A stretch of 64,000 nt of DNA, taken from Thermohalobaculum sp963822985. Its GTDB lineage: Bacteria; Pseudomonadota; Alphaproteobacteria; Rhodobacterales; Rhodobacteraceae. The notes below the pieces were generated by a model. It did no database searches, had not been told where the DNA came from, and saw only the letters and a list, made by a program, of their open reading frames with translations. The stretch lies in NCBI GenBank assembly GCA_963822985.1, contig CAWGJU010000014.1, positions 1 to 64,000 of the forward strand, read 5' to 3'. Below, in pieces: positions 56,358-64,000 of this stretch. The translations under genes and the position numbers were made by a program. The stretch's first letter is position 1. Every line of letters begins with the position of its first letter.

Positions 56358-57052
56358 TCAGGCCTCCGGTCTCTCGACGGGAGCCATCTGCACTCCGAGC
56401 CGGTCGAGCGGGCTCATCACCGAGCGGATCGTCGAGGTGGCGACCCGGGTGTAGAGCGCCGTTGTGTCCAGCTCGGGCCATGGCCGAGCAGCACCTGGAT
56501 CACCCGGATATCGATGTCCTGCTCGAGCAGGTGGGTAGCGAAGCTGTGCCGCAGCGTGTGCGGCGAGACCCGCTTGTCGATCCCGGCCTCCTCGGCCGCG
56601 GCATGGACCGCGCGGGCGAACTGGCGCGTCGACAGCGGGTTGATCGGCGGCTGGCCGGGAAAGAGCCAGCCGTTCGGCAGCATCACGCCCTGGCGGTGCC
56701 CCTCCCGCCACCAGGCGCGCAGCAGTGCCAGCAGCTGCGGCGAGAGCATGGCGTGCCGGTCCCTGCCGCCCTTGCCCCGCTCGATGCGCAGCATCATCCG
56801 GGCGCTGTCGACGTCGCCGACCTTGAGCGCCACCACCTCGGACACCCGCAGGCCGGCGCCATAGGCGGTGGCGAGCGCGGCATTGTACTTGGCGCTCGGC
56901 GCGGCATCGAGCAGGCGCGCCACCTCCTCGGCGCTCAGCACCACCGGGATCTTGCGCGGCTGGCGCACCACCGTGAGGCGGCGGGCCAGATCCGGCCGGT
57001 CCAGCGTATTGGTGAAGAGAAAGCGCAGCGCCGAGACCGTCCCGTTGTCCAT
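56358..57052 (-). pseudogene. Tyrosine-type integrase, N-terminally truncated, one frameshift
   Basis: Catalytic residues of a XerC/D-like recombinase: Arg in AYGAGLRVSEVVALK, SPHTLRHSFATHLLE with His-x-x-Arg, LLGHG, and Tyr in DTTALYTRVA after a frame change near 56478. The core-binding N-terminal domain is almost gone: integrase similarity starts only at VSALRFLFTNTLDRPDLA near 57040. The longer frame upstream (to 57118) runs through repeat copy A and is not integrase. Inactive as shown. Confidence 0.75.
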
Positions 57053-57055
57053 TGA

Positions 57056-57142
57056 TGGCGCATGGTGAGCGTCGCAAGAGCTTGCTACAGCGTGCCGGAG
57101 TGCCCAGAAACCTGCCATTCACCTGAAGGCTCGGCGTGAACC
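57056..57142. repeat. Dispersed intergenic repeat, copy A
   Basis: An 87-base unit that aligns without gaps to 60460-60546 at about 66 of 87 positions; the first 20 bases are identical. It begins TGGCGCATGG and ends with a TTCACC...GGCGT block. It abuts the truncated 5' end of the integrase. Confidence 0.65.
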
Positions 57143-57157
57143 AAGCCGGAGGCCGCG

Positions 57158-57240
57158 GTGGCTGCGTTCAGCAATCCTCTCGGCTATGACTTCACGCTCA
57201 GCGCCGGCGTCGTGTCGGTGCTCGGCCGCAAACTGAGGCA
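57158..57240 (+). pseudogene. HtrA/DegP-type serine protease fragment
   Basis: The frame reads AFSNPLGYDFTLSAGVVSVL then GRKL. This matches the loop just before the catalytic region of trypsin-like S1C proteases, normally GNPFGLDxTLTTGIVSALGR. Only ~27 residues remain, with unrelated DNA on both sides. Identification rests on this one motif. Confidence 0.4.
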
Positions 57241-57431
57241 CAGAGCGGCCGTCTGCCGGAAGACGTCGTACAGGCCGACTGTACGCCCATGCATTCCGTC
57301 CAGGAGCTTTGGTCTCGACGCGCCCACTCCGGCGGCATGTGCGCCCGCCAATCGCACGGTTGTGCGGGCCGCGCCGTGGCCGTGGCCCAGTTTCCGCCGG
57401 CTGTCAGGTCGGCTTTGACCCGGCCGGCAAG

Positions 57432-57635
57432 TCAGCGCGCGCCGAGGATCGGGTAGAAGGTCGAGAAGACCATCTCGGTCGTCGCGTTCGCGGTGTGGCA
57501 GAAGGCGCATTCCTCGTTCGGTGCTGCGGTCGCCGTCTCGGCTAAGGGCGGCTCGTGGTGGCCGAAGTTGAAGAAGCCCCAGCCGTTCGTCTCGGCGAAG
57601 CGCTTGCTGTCCTTCACCATCATGTCGATGCCGGC
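57432..57635 (-). pseudogene. Cytochrome P460 family, C-terminal fragment
   Basis: The last ~67 residues read IDMMVKDSKRFAETNGWGFF, NFGHHEPPL, and the haem-binding ECAFCHTAN (CxxCH), ending MVFSTFYPILGAR. This is the C-terminal half of the cytochrome P460 family. The N-terminal part is missing: upstream, the frame runs into the end of the cyclase gene. It is a remnant, probably fused by deletion. Confidence 0.65.
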
Positions 57636-59389
57636 GAAGCGGTAACGGGCAGCCCGGCTCGGCGTAACCCGGTGACGAGACGTTCCAGGTCGATCGTATC
57701 CTTGTAGGCGAAAAACCTCTTCACCCAATCGGCCGAGATCTCGGGGACCATGCGTCTGACCTCGGCCAAGGCAGCGCGGGCATCGGCCTCCCTGCCGAGG
57801 TGGGCCAGGCAGGATGCGCGGTAAAGATGCGGCGGGAGAGCGTCGGGATTGCGCGAGACGCTGCGGTCGATTGCCTCGATCGCCTCCTCATAGCGCTCCA
57901 TCGCCAGCAGTGCCTGGCCGCGGTAGAGCACGTAGTAGAACGGATAGAACGGGTTGAGGCGGATCGCCTTCTCGACGAGCGGGATGACCTCCGCGTGTTC
58001 GCCGCTGAAATGCTTGGCCCCGGCCAAGTTGGCGTAGGCATCCGCGTTCCCCGGCTCGACGCGCACCCACTGCCTGGCAGCGGCGACGGCCTCCTCGTGC
58101 TTTCGGCGGAACAGGGACACATTGCCCAGCGCCTCGTACACTGCCGGCAGCGAGGGTTCGAGCGACTGCGCCTTGAGCGCCAACTCGTAGGCCTGGTCCA
58201 GCGTCTTCCGCGAGCCCCCGAACCACTCGTGCAGCGCCGTCAGGGCGAGCCCGGCATAGGCCGCCGCATAGCTCGGGTCGAGCTCGATCGCCCTCTCGAA
58301 GAGTTGGCGCGCCTCGATATGGCTGTCCCTTGAGTAGAGGCGGAACCGTTCGCGTCCCCGCAGCACGCAGTCATACGCCTCGGGATTGTCGGTCTCCTTG
58401 CGGGCGGCGGACGGTTGATCGGAGAGCTTGACCTCGAGCGCTTCGACGATCCTGGCGGTCACGTCGTCCTGCACGGCGAAGATATCGACGAGATCTCGGT
58501 CGTAACGCTCGGCCCAGAGGTGCGCATCCGATTGCCCGTCGATCAGCTGTGCAGTGATGCGCACCCGGTCGCCGGCTTTCCGGACGCTGCCTTCCAGGAT
58601 GTAGCGCACGCCGAGCTCGCGGCAGACATCGCGCGGCCGCACCGGCTTGCCCTTGTAGGTGAAGGTCGAGTTGCGCGAGATGACGAGGAGACCCGGAAGT
58701 CGCGAGATTTCGGTGATGATGTCCTCGGTGATGCCGTCGGAGAAGTATTCCTGATCGCGCTCCCCACTCATGTTGTCGAAGGGCAGGACGGCGATCGAAG
58801 GGCCGATCGGAGGCGCCAGCGCTTCCATGCGCGCCGCCGGAACCGCGCCCGGCGTGGCATCGGCGGGTGACCAGCGCCAGATCGAGATGGGCCGCGTGAT
58901 GTTCTTGGGGTGATGCGTGCCACCGTGCCGCCAGGCAATTTCAAGCAGACGCTGCACGTGTCGGTGGGCATCATCGGATATGGCGATGCCGTCCGGCTCA
59001 GCCATCGCCTCGATCCGGGCAGCAATGTTCACGCCGTCACCGAAGATGTCCGCGTCCTCGACGACGATGTCGCCCAGATGCACGCCGATCCGGAATCGCA
59101 GCGCGGCGTCGTCCGCAACCGTCGCATTGCGGTCGACCATCCCCTTCTGGAGTTCCATCGAGCATCTGACCGCGTCGACGATCGACGGAAACTCGAGCAG
59201 CAGACCGTCACCCATGGTCTTGACGATCCGTCCGCCATTTTCTGCGATCAGCGGATCAATCAGCTCGGATCGGTGGCTTCGCAGCGCCGCCATGGTCGCG
59301 GTCTCGTCGGCGCCCATCAAGCGCGAATAGCCCACTACGTCTGCCGCCACGATCGCGGCCAACCGGCGCTGCGTCCCCCGAGCCATCAT
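57620..59389 (-). CDS. Adenylate/guanylate cyclase - TolB - TPR protein
   Basis: A 589-residue soluble protein. Residues ~8-170 are a class III nucleotide cyclase domain: metal-binding Asp in AAIVAADVVGYSRLM and KTMGDGLLLEF, plus FGDGVNIAARIEAMAEPDG. Residues ~190-310 are TolB-like (IAVLPFDNMSGERDQEYF, LGVRYILEGSVRKAG). The remainder is TPR-like helices. Many Rhizobiales carry dozens of such genes. The normal end is TIDLERLVTGLRRAGLP; the last residues run into P460-remnant DNA. It probably makes cAMP in response to something bound by TolB/TPR parts. Confidence 0.9.
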   Translation of the reverse strand: MMARGTQRRLAAIVAADVVGYSRLMGADETATMAALRSHRSELIDPLIAENGGRIVKTMGDGLLLEFPSIVDAVRCSMELQKGMVDRNATVADDAALRFRIGVHLGDIVVEDADIFGDGVNIAARIEAMAEPDGIAISDDAHRHVQRLLEIAWRHGGTHHPKNITRPISIWRWSPADATPGAVPAARMEALAPPIGPSIAVLPFDNMSGERDQEYFSDGITEDIITEISRLPGLLVISRNSTFTYKGKPVRPRDVCRELGVRYILEGSVRKAGDRVRITAQLIDGQSDAHLWAERYDRDLVDIFAVQDDVTARIVEALEVKLSDQPSAARKETDNPEAYDCVLRGRERFRLYSRDSHIEARQLFERAIELDPSYAAAYAGLALTALHEWFGGSRKTLDQAYELALKAQSLEPSLPAVYEALGNVSLFRRKHEEAVAAARQWVRVEPGNADAYANLAGAKHFSGEHAEVIPLVEKAIRLNPFYPFYYVLYRGQALLAMERYEEAIEAIDRSVSRNPDALPPHLYRASCLAHLGREADARAALAEVRRMVPEISADWVKRFFAYKDTIDLERLVTGLRRAGLPVTASPAST

Positions 59390-59517
59390 CGTTGATTAGC
59401 TCACAGCGAGGCCGACTGCCACAAGCGCGAACGCTTGTGCGCGAGTGCCCGTGCCGCGGCGCTTGGTTCAGCTTGCGGAATTCGTTGGCTGGCTGCCCTC
59501 TCAGGAACTTCTGAACA

Positions 59518-59603
59518 TGGCGCATCCTGCGCGTCGAGTTGAAGGACTACCGGCAGCCGTTGTTCCATCGATGATGGTCATTCACCGAAAGCTGCGTCTT
59601 ACC
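59518..59603. repeat. Dispersed intergenic repeat, probable copy Z
   Basis: Starts TGGCGCATCC and matches copy A at 16 of the first 20 bases. An ATTCACC block lies at the same distance from the start (59580) as in copy A and is followed by GAAAGCT, against GAAGGCT in A. The middle is poorly conserved. Confidence 0.4.
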
Positions 59604-60067
59604 TATGTTGCGCCAGCGTGGATTGCCAACAAGGGCTCCTTCGCTGCCGACAGACTTGCCGGCTGCTGAGCGGGGCGACTCGCTGAGCAGATGTCGAGGG
59701 GCGGCAATGCGTCGCCGAGACGCGGATCGTGGTCCTCGATCATGCGGTGCAGGACCTTACGCGCGTCTTCGTAGCTTTCGGCGAGCGGGTAATAGCCGGC
59801 GAAGCGTCCGGAACGCACCGTCATGCCATCCCACCGGCCCTGCGTGTCTCGGTAGATCAGCGGAGCAGCGAGCGGCCCGTGACGAGCAGTGATCTCCGAC
59901 ACGACGTCACTCGCCGCGTTCGTGACGGTGCGGCCGACGTCAAGATCGACGACGACAAAGACCCCATAGTGGAACCCCCAGACGTAGTTCGCCTGCGGCG
60001 CAAGCCTGTCGTGGTGCGGTGGCGTGCCCCACGAGCCGTAGCGCCTCATTCTCGTGAAGATGTCCAT
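59603..60067 (-). CDS. Hypothetical protein, ~154 residues
   Basis: A GGAGAG site six bases upstream of the ATG at 60067 supports this frame, and its codon use fits a gene. It begins DIFTRMRRYGSWGTPPHHDR. A compact middle has YVWGFHYGVFVVVDLDVGRT and MTVRSGRFAGYYPLAESYED, and a Pro/Ser/Ala-rich tail follows DHDPRLGDALPPLD. No signal peptide, membrane helix or known motif was seen. It is divergent from the cyclase at 60759 across ~690 bases, and tandem with the other cyclase. Confidence 0.6.
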   Translation of the reverse strand: MDIFTRMRRYGSWGTPPHHDRLAPQANYVWGFHYGVFVVVDLDVGRTVTNAASDVVSEITARHGPLAAPLIYRDTQGRWDGMTVRSGRFAGYYPLAESYEDARKVLHRMIEDHDPRLGDALPPLDICSASRPAQQPASLSAAKEPLLAIHAGAT

Positions 60068-60758
60068 GGGTCTCTCCTTGCCCAGATTGCAAGGCAAGCG
60101 GCCCGCCCGCTCGCCTATAGCAGGAGATTGGTTCGCTCCGGGCGACGCGGAAAAATCGATGGAAGTGGCGAGAGCCTTGGAGTTCGCGCCGAGATGGACA
60201 GCCGGTGAGCGGGTCGACCATGTCCGACTCCACGATCTCGGTCGCGCGTCTCAGCGCCAGGCAAGGAGTGCATGGCGGTCGTCTGCGCATTCACCCCGCG
60301 GACCATCGACGCACCGATCGAGAAGGGCGGCGAACCGGTGGCGGCGAGCAATGCGGAGGGAGCCCGAACGGCTCCGCGCGCCATCTCAAGCCAGATTGCT
60401 GCGGATCGACGCGCACCAGCCGAGCCTGGGCATCACTCGAGAGCTTTGATGACCGGATGTGGCGCATGGTGAGCGTCGCAGGAGCGTGCTGCCGCCGGCC
60501 GAAGTACCTTGAAAGTCGTCGTTCACCCGCAGGCGGGGCGTCACCCTATACGGACCCTGAATCGGCCCGATGGAACGCGACGCCGCCTTACCGCTCCACG
60601 GCAGGCTTTCGCATGCCGACCCGACGCCGGGGAGCACTCGCACGGACAGGGACTGCGTCCGGAACTCCGAACGAGCGTCGAGGACGACGCCGCCCCCGCC
60701 AGAGGAATGGCCGTCGCTGGCGCGCCCCGCTATCATGGTGCGCCCAAGGGAGGGACCG
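60068..60758. other. Intergenic region carrying repeat copy B
   Basis: 691 bases without a supported gene. It holds repeat copy B (60460-60546). Frames through it on both strands differ in composition from genes and show no domains. The last 20 bases carry the AGGGAGG ribosome site of the cyclase gene. Confidence 0.4.
60460..60546. repeat. Dispersed intergenic repeat, copy B
   Basis: Ungapped 87-base partner of copy A (57056-57142), about 76% identical. On the minus strand, copies A, B and X encode similar short peptides (for example LLRRSPCAT in B, LLRRSPCAI in A), but there is no start or conserved frame, so a nucleic-acid role is more likely. Confidence 0.65.
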
Positions 60759-62466
60759 ATGGAGCGCCGGCTCGCCGCAATCGTCTCTGCCGACGTGGTC
60801 GGCTTTTCGCGTCTCGTCCGGGATGACGAGGACGGCGCCCTCGCGGCCATGGCGTCGTTGCGAAGAGAGCTCATCGAGCCGTTGGTCGCAGAAAACCGCG
60901 GCCGGATCGTCAAGCTCATGGGCGACGGGTTGCTGATAGAGTTCCACAGCGCGGTCGACGCGGTGCGGTGTGCGGTCGCTTGGCAAGAGAGCATCGGTGC
61001 TCGAGCCCAAGCCGTCCCCATCTCGTTTCGGATCGGCATCAATCTGGGCGACATCGTCGTCGACGGGGACGATATCCTTGGCGACGGCGTGAACGTCGCG
61101 TGCCGTCTCGAAGGTCTCTCTCGGCCCGGCGGGATCTGTATCTCGGACACCGTGCACGAGCAGGTGCGGGACCGCCTGGATATCCGGTTCGACGACGAGG
61201 GAGAGCGGCAGGTCAAGAACATCGAGAGGCCGGTGAGGGTCTGGATGTGGATGGCTGGGGCGACGCCGCGCGCCGCGGAACTGCGCGAGAAGCGGGACCG
61301 AAGCGATCTGCTGACGGTTTCGGTGCTGCCGTTCAGGAATCTCTCCGGCGACCCGGAGCAAGCCTATTTCGCAGAGGGGATCTGCGAGGACGTGATCACC
61401 GGCTTGTCGAGGAACTCCGCTCTCCGCGTGTTCTCCCGGACCGTCGGTTCGGGTGCGCCGAAGGGTGCCGAAGGCTCCGCGGCGGCGTTTGTGCTCGACG
61501 GGAGTGTTCGGCGATCGGGCGGCAGGACAAGGGTTGCGGCCAGGCTGACGGACGCCGGATCAGGCGATCAGATTTGGGCCGACCAATTCGACAGCGAGAT
61601 GCAGGACCTGTTCAAGCTGCAGGACGACATCGTCGCCTCGATCGTTCATGGGCTCGGTGCGGCCGATGGCGCCATCGAGAAATCGGCGCGCCAGAGGAGC
61701 AGTGAACGCTCCTCCGACATGGGCTCCGCCTACGACTGGTATCTCAAGGGCAGGCACCACTTCTACAAGCATGGCGACGTCGGGATCGACGAGGCGGAAG
61801 CCTGCTACCTGAAGGCGCTGCAGGTGGACGCCGATTTCGCGCCGGCATGCTCCGCGCTGGCCTGGCTGCACTTCGTGCGCTTCAAGCTGTTCAGGAAGAA
61901 GAACTCTCGCCGAGATCCGTCCGCCCGCGATGCTGCTCGCCCTGAGGGCGCTCGAACTCGACCACCAGGATTTTCGGGCGCACTGGGTCCTGGGAGGCGT
62001 CTACCTCCACGATGGCGAGCACGCGCTCAGCATTGCCGAGTTCGACAAGGCGCTCCGGATCAACCCCAATGATGCGAACCTGCTCGCCTGGTCTGCCGAG
62101 GCGCTGACCTATGCGGGTCTCCTGGGCGACGCCGTCGAGAGATGCGACCGCGCGATGCGCATCAATCCGAACTGCCCGGACTGGTACCATTGGGTGAAGG
62201 CCTTCGCGCTGTTCCATCAGGGCGGATACGACATGGCGCTGGCCGAACTTAGCCGAATGAGCACACCGGGCTACGCTGGAAAGCTGAAGTCCGCGGTTCT
62301 GGCCCTGCTCGGCGATCTGGAAAAGGCATCCGAGGAAGCGGACGCCTTCATGCAGATCCTCCCGGGCTTTCGGATTGCGGAATGGGCTCTGACCCAGAGG
62401 TACGCCGACCCGGCGGAGTTGGGCAGGTACATGGATGGACTCCGGAAGGCAGGATTTCCGGAATGA
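60759..62466 (+). pseudogene. Adenylate cyclase - TolB - TPR protein, one frameshift
   Basis: A paralogue of the 57620-59389 protein, about 568 residues. The cyclase domain (AAIVSADVVGFSRLVRDDED, VKLMGDGLLIEFHSAVDAV, LGDGVNVACRLEGLSRPGG) carries both metal-binding Asp residues. The TolB part follows (SVLPFRNLSGDPEQAYFAEG, FVLDGSVRRSGGRTRVAARL), then TPRs. A frame change near 61903 is cured by one base (AEIRPPAMLLALRALELD), and the rest is regular to the end MDGLRKAGFPE. The start at ATG 60759 is set by AGGGAGG seven bases upstream. Confidence 0.87.
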
Positions 62467-62756
62467 TTGGGTCGGCCATCAATGAGCATCTGATATAATG
62501 GATATGACCGTGCACGATCTCCTGTCGCCACCCACTGCGAAGGTCGCTGTTTGGCGCGTGTTGCCTGTAGGTGGGCCGGTCCGCTACGTCGTCAGTGCCT
62601 TCGGAACCCGTCACAGAAGTACGGGCAGGACGTGACCCTTGCCCACTCTTCAGCCATAGCGACCCGCTTCCGGGAAGCGACTAATTCCTGCTTGCGGCGC
62701 GACGTGAACTGGGCATGTCGCATCCGGCTCAGGTCCTGTGGAGATCAACAACAGCC
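62467..62756. other. Intergenic region next to the IS3 element
   Basis: About 290 bases without a gene. Positions 62537-62559 match 30476-30498 at 20 of 23 bases. No terminator with a T-run is visible after the cyclase. Confidence 0.35.
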
Positions 62757-62792
62757 TGTACCGGTCCACAGTTTTGAGACAGCGATCTGGGG

Positions 62793-63694
62793 TTAAGCGG
62801 CTGTCTGCATGATGGTGGTCTGCTCGCGTCTGACCTGCGCTGGTGTGCGGTATCCGTGGCGCTGGATGATCCAATTCTCGTTGTAAGTGCGCTGGAAGCC
62901 GAGGAGGGCTTGGCGCAGGTCTTCGATGGTCTCGAACCACCGGACCCAGAGCAGGTTCTCCTTGAGCGTCCTGATGAAGCGCTCGGCGCAGCCGTTGCCT
63001 TCGGGTGCGCGGACGAAGGCGGGCGAGTTCGTCGCGCCGAGGAAGCGGAGCTCCTGTTGGAAGTCGCCGCTCATGTACTGGGAGCCATGGTCATGGCGGA
63101 TGCTCAGCCCCGCGGCGACGCCCTGGCCGATCGCGCCGAAGCTGTTCCGCACGGCCTGGCGGATCGGCTCGAGGGCCTCAAAGCGGGTGGCGCGGTGGCT
63201 GGCGTGGATCCCGACGCACTCGGCCGAGCAGTGATCGACCGCGACGAAGACGGCGGCTGACCCCTCGCCGGTCATGACCGTCGTCAGATCGGTGCCCCAC
63301 ATCTCGTCGACCACTCCGGTCGTGATCGTGCCGTCATGCGCCCGCGGGCCACGTGCGGCGCCAGGGCGCTGATGGGCCAGGAGCGCGTTCTCACGCATCA
63401 CCCGGAGGACGCGACGCGGGCTGGTCCGAGTGCCGGAGACACGCAGCCGGGCCCAGACCTTGCGATAGCCTTCGCCGTGAAAGGGGCTCGTCGCCAGCAG
63501 CGCCCGGATCTCGGACGCCAGCGCGTCGTCGGGCATGGGGCCTTGCGGGCCGGGCCGGGCCGGCGGCGGGGTGCCTTCGGCAGGTTAACGGCCCGACGGT
63601 GGCGCCAGATCGTGGCCCGGCTCAGGCCCCACGTCCGGCAAACCCGGCCCAGCCCGTAGGCGCGCTTCGCGGAGGGCGAGACCGTCCGGCTCAT
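62793..63694 (-). pseudogene. IS3-family transposase OrfB (DDE integrase), frameshifted
   Basis: About 300 residues. An N-terminal HTH-like stretch (GLGRVCRTWGLSRATIWRHR) lies in one frame. After a GGGCC repeat tract at 63546-63563 the frame shifts to the rve integrase core: GEGYRKVWARLRVSGTRTS, MWGTDLTTVMTG (first Asp), LSIRHDHGSQYMSGDF (second Asp), and RAPEGNGCAERFIRTLKENL (Glu). The stop is TAA at 62793. The shift sits in a three-copy GGGCC repeat, so slippage or consensus error is likely. The long C-terminal frame alone still carries all three catalytic residues. Confidence 0.8.
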
Positions 63695-63993
63695 CTCCTC
63701 GACCTCCGCCGCACAAAAGGGGCGCCGGGGACGCCGGCCTCCATCCGGTCGATCTTCGCCTCCAGAAGCTCGTTCGCCATGGTCAGGTCGCCGATCTTCT
63801 CTCTCATGGCGCGGAGCTGACGGTCCCTGTCGTCCTCGGGCCGGCTCTTCAGCGACGCCGCGCCCCCTGCCAGAAAGCCGTCCCGCCAGCTGCTCAGATC
63901 GGCGGCGGTCACGCCGAGTTCCCGCGACACCAGCTCGAGATCTTCACCGCGCAGCAGTCTCAGCACGGCTTCCTGCTTCCTCTGCGCCGACAT
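63691..63993 (-). CDS. IS3-family transposase OrfA
   Basis: A 100-residue HTH protein: SAQRKQEAVLRLLRGEDLEL and VSRELGVTAADLSSWRDGFL form the helix-turn-helix, and a leucine-zipper-like coiled coil follows (RQLRAMREKIGDLTMANELL). It ends in basic RRRSRR. The ATG at 63991-63993 lies 7 bases from the window edge. The stop overlaps the orfB start by ATGA, so orfB may be made by coupled initiation rather than frameshifting. Confidence 0.82.
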   Translation of the reverse strand: MSAQRKQEAVLRLLRGEDLELVSRELGVTAADLSSWRDGFLAGGAASLKSRPEDDRDRQLRAMREKIGDLTMANELLEAKIDRMEAGVPGAPFVRRRSRR

Positions 63994-64000
63994 GCGCCGC

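Larger units (their letters stand above)
55145..57052 (-). mobile_element. IS91-like element with integrase, degenerate
   Basis: The unit combines a tyrosine recombinase (56358-57052) and an IS91-family HUH transposase (55145-56345), 12 bases apart on the minus strand. This order is seen in IS91-type elements of Proteobacteria. The integrase lacks its N-terminal domain, and both genes are frameshifted, so the element looks dead. IS91 elements do not have inverted repeats, and the exact ends were not found. The 5' side is fused to repeat copy A. Confidence 0.7.
62757..64000 (-). mobile_element. IS3-family insertion sequence, incomplete at window edge
   Basis: Two-gene IS3 layout, orfA then orfB on the minus strand, coupled by ATGA. 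A possible terminal TG..., TGTACCGGTCC, begins at 62757, 35 bases from the orfB stop. The other end lies beyond the window, so the inverted repeat and target duplication cannot be checked. Confidence 0.75.

Noticed and set aside
56358..57122. Full-length integrase starting near 57118
   Set aside because: The first ~22 residues come from repeat copy A, and the integrase core-binding domain is missing, so the longer start is artificial.
1..64000. CRISPR array, tRNA/rRNA genes, riboswitches, toxin-antitoxin or phage-defence system
   Set aside because: No regularly spaced direct repeats, rRNA blocks, cloverleaf or known riboswitch core was seen, and no gene shows the hallmark domains of a defence system.

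Overview
The window is about 64 kb of very GC-rich DNA with short intergenic gaps, many ATGA/GTGA start-stop overlaps, several GTG starts, FixJ-type regulators, dipeptide-type ABC transporters and adenylate-cyclase/TPR proteins. Together these point to an alphaproteobacterium with a large catabolic accessory genome (Rhizobiales or Rhodospirillales-like). No rRNA, tRNA, CRISPR array or replication origin was found.

Layout. 0-0.5 kb: decayed thioredoxin-reductase-like fragment. 0.6-9.7 kb: minus-strand run of an isochorismatase-like hydrolase, an alpha/beta hydrolase, a XapX protein, a Tat-exported amidohydrolase, an HlyD-type adaptor with an MFS exporter, and a pirin / ring-cleaving dioxygenase / MhqD-like esterase trio that resembles quinone-stress gene sets. 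9.8-12.8 kb: two response regulators convergent with a membrane histidine kinase. 13-14.1 kb: truncated DadA-like oxidase. 14.3-30.1 kb: amino-compound and amide catabolism: class III aminotransferase, a heavily frameshifted N,N-dimethylformamidase-like large subunit, creatininase-family amidohydrolase, an eight-gene minus-strand unit (enolase-superfamily enzyme, threonine aldolase, peptide ABC transporter, aspartoacylase-family deacylase), a D-2-hydroxyacid dehydrogenase and a branched-chain aminotransferase. 30.6-35.4 kb: two OmpR-HTH/TolB/TPR regulators, a small secreted protein and a methyltransferase. 35.5-36 kb: cupin and MFS remnants. 36.1-42 kb: a second peptide ABC transporter, with a natural permease-ATPase fusion, a FadR-type regulator and a 5'-truncated binding protein. 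42-43.4 kb: head-to-head remnants of an arylsulfatase and a LuxR regulator. 43.9-52.2 kb: DmpA-type aminopeptidase divergent from an amidohydrolase plus a third complete peptide ABC operon. 52.7-54.6 kb: CocE/NonD hydrolase. 54.9-57.1 kb: IS91-like element with an N-terminally truncated integrase. 57.1-62.5 kb: HtrA and cytochrome P460 remnants and two adenylate-cyclase/TolB/TPR proteins. 62.8-64 kb: IS3-family element running off the window.

Together, the three peptide/opine-class importers sit with amide-bond hydrolases and PLP enzymes, so the region looks like scavenging of peptides, N-acyl or N-formyl amines and amino acids. Two features stand out. About two dozen single-base frameshifts hit otherwise well-conserved genes; much of this may be consensus error. 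A family of imperfect ~87-bp dispersed repeats lies between genes, and two copies sit exactly where genes are truncated.
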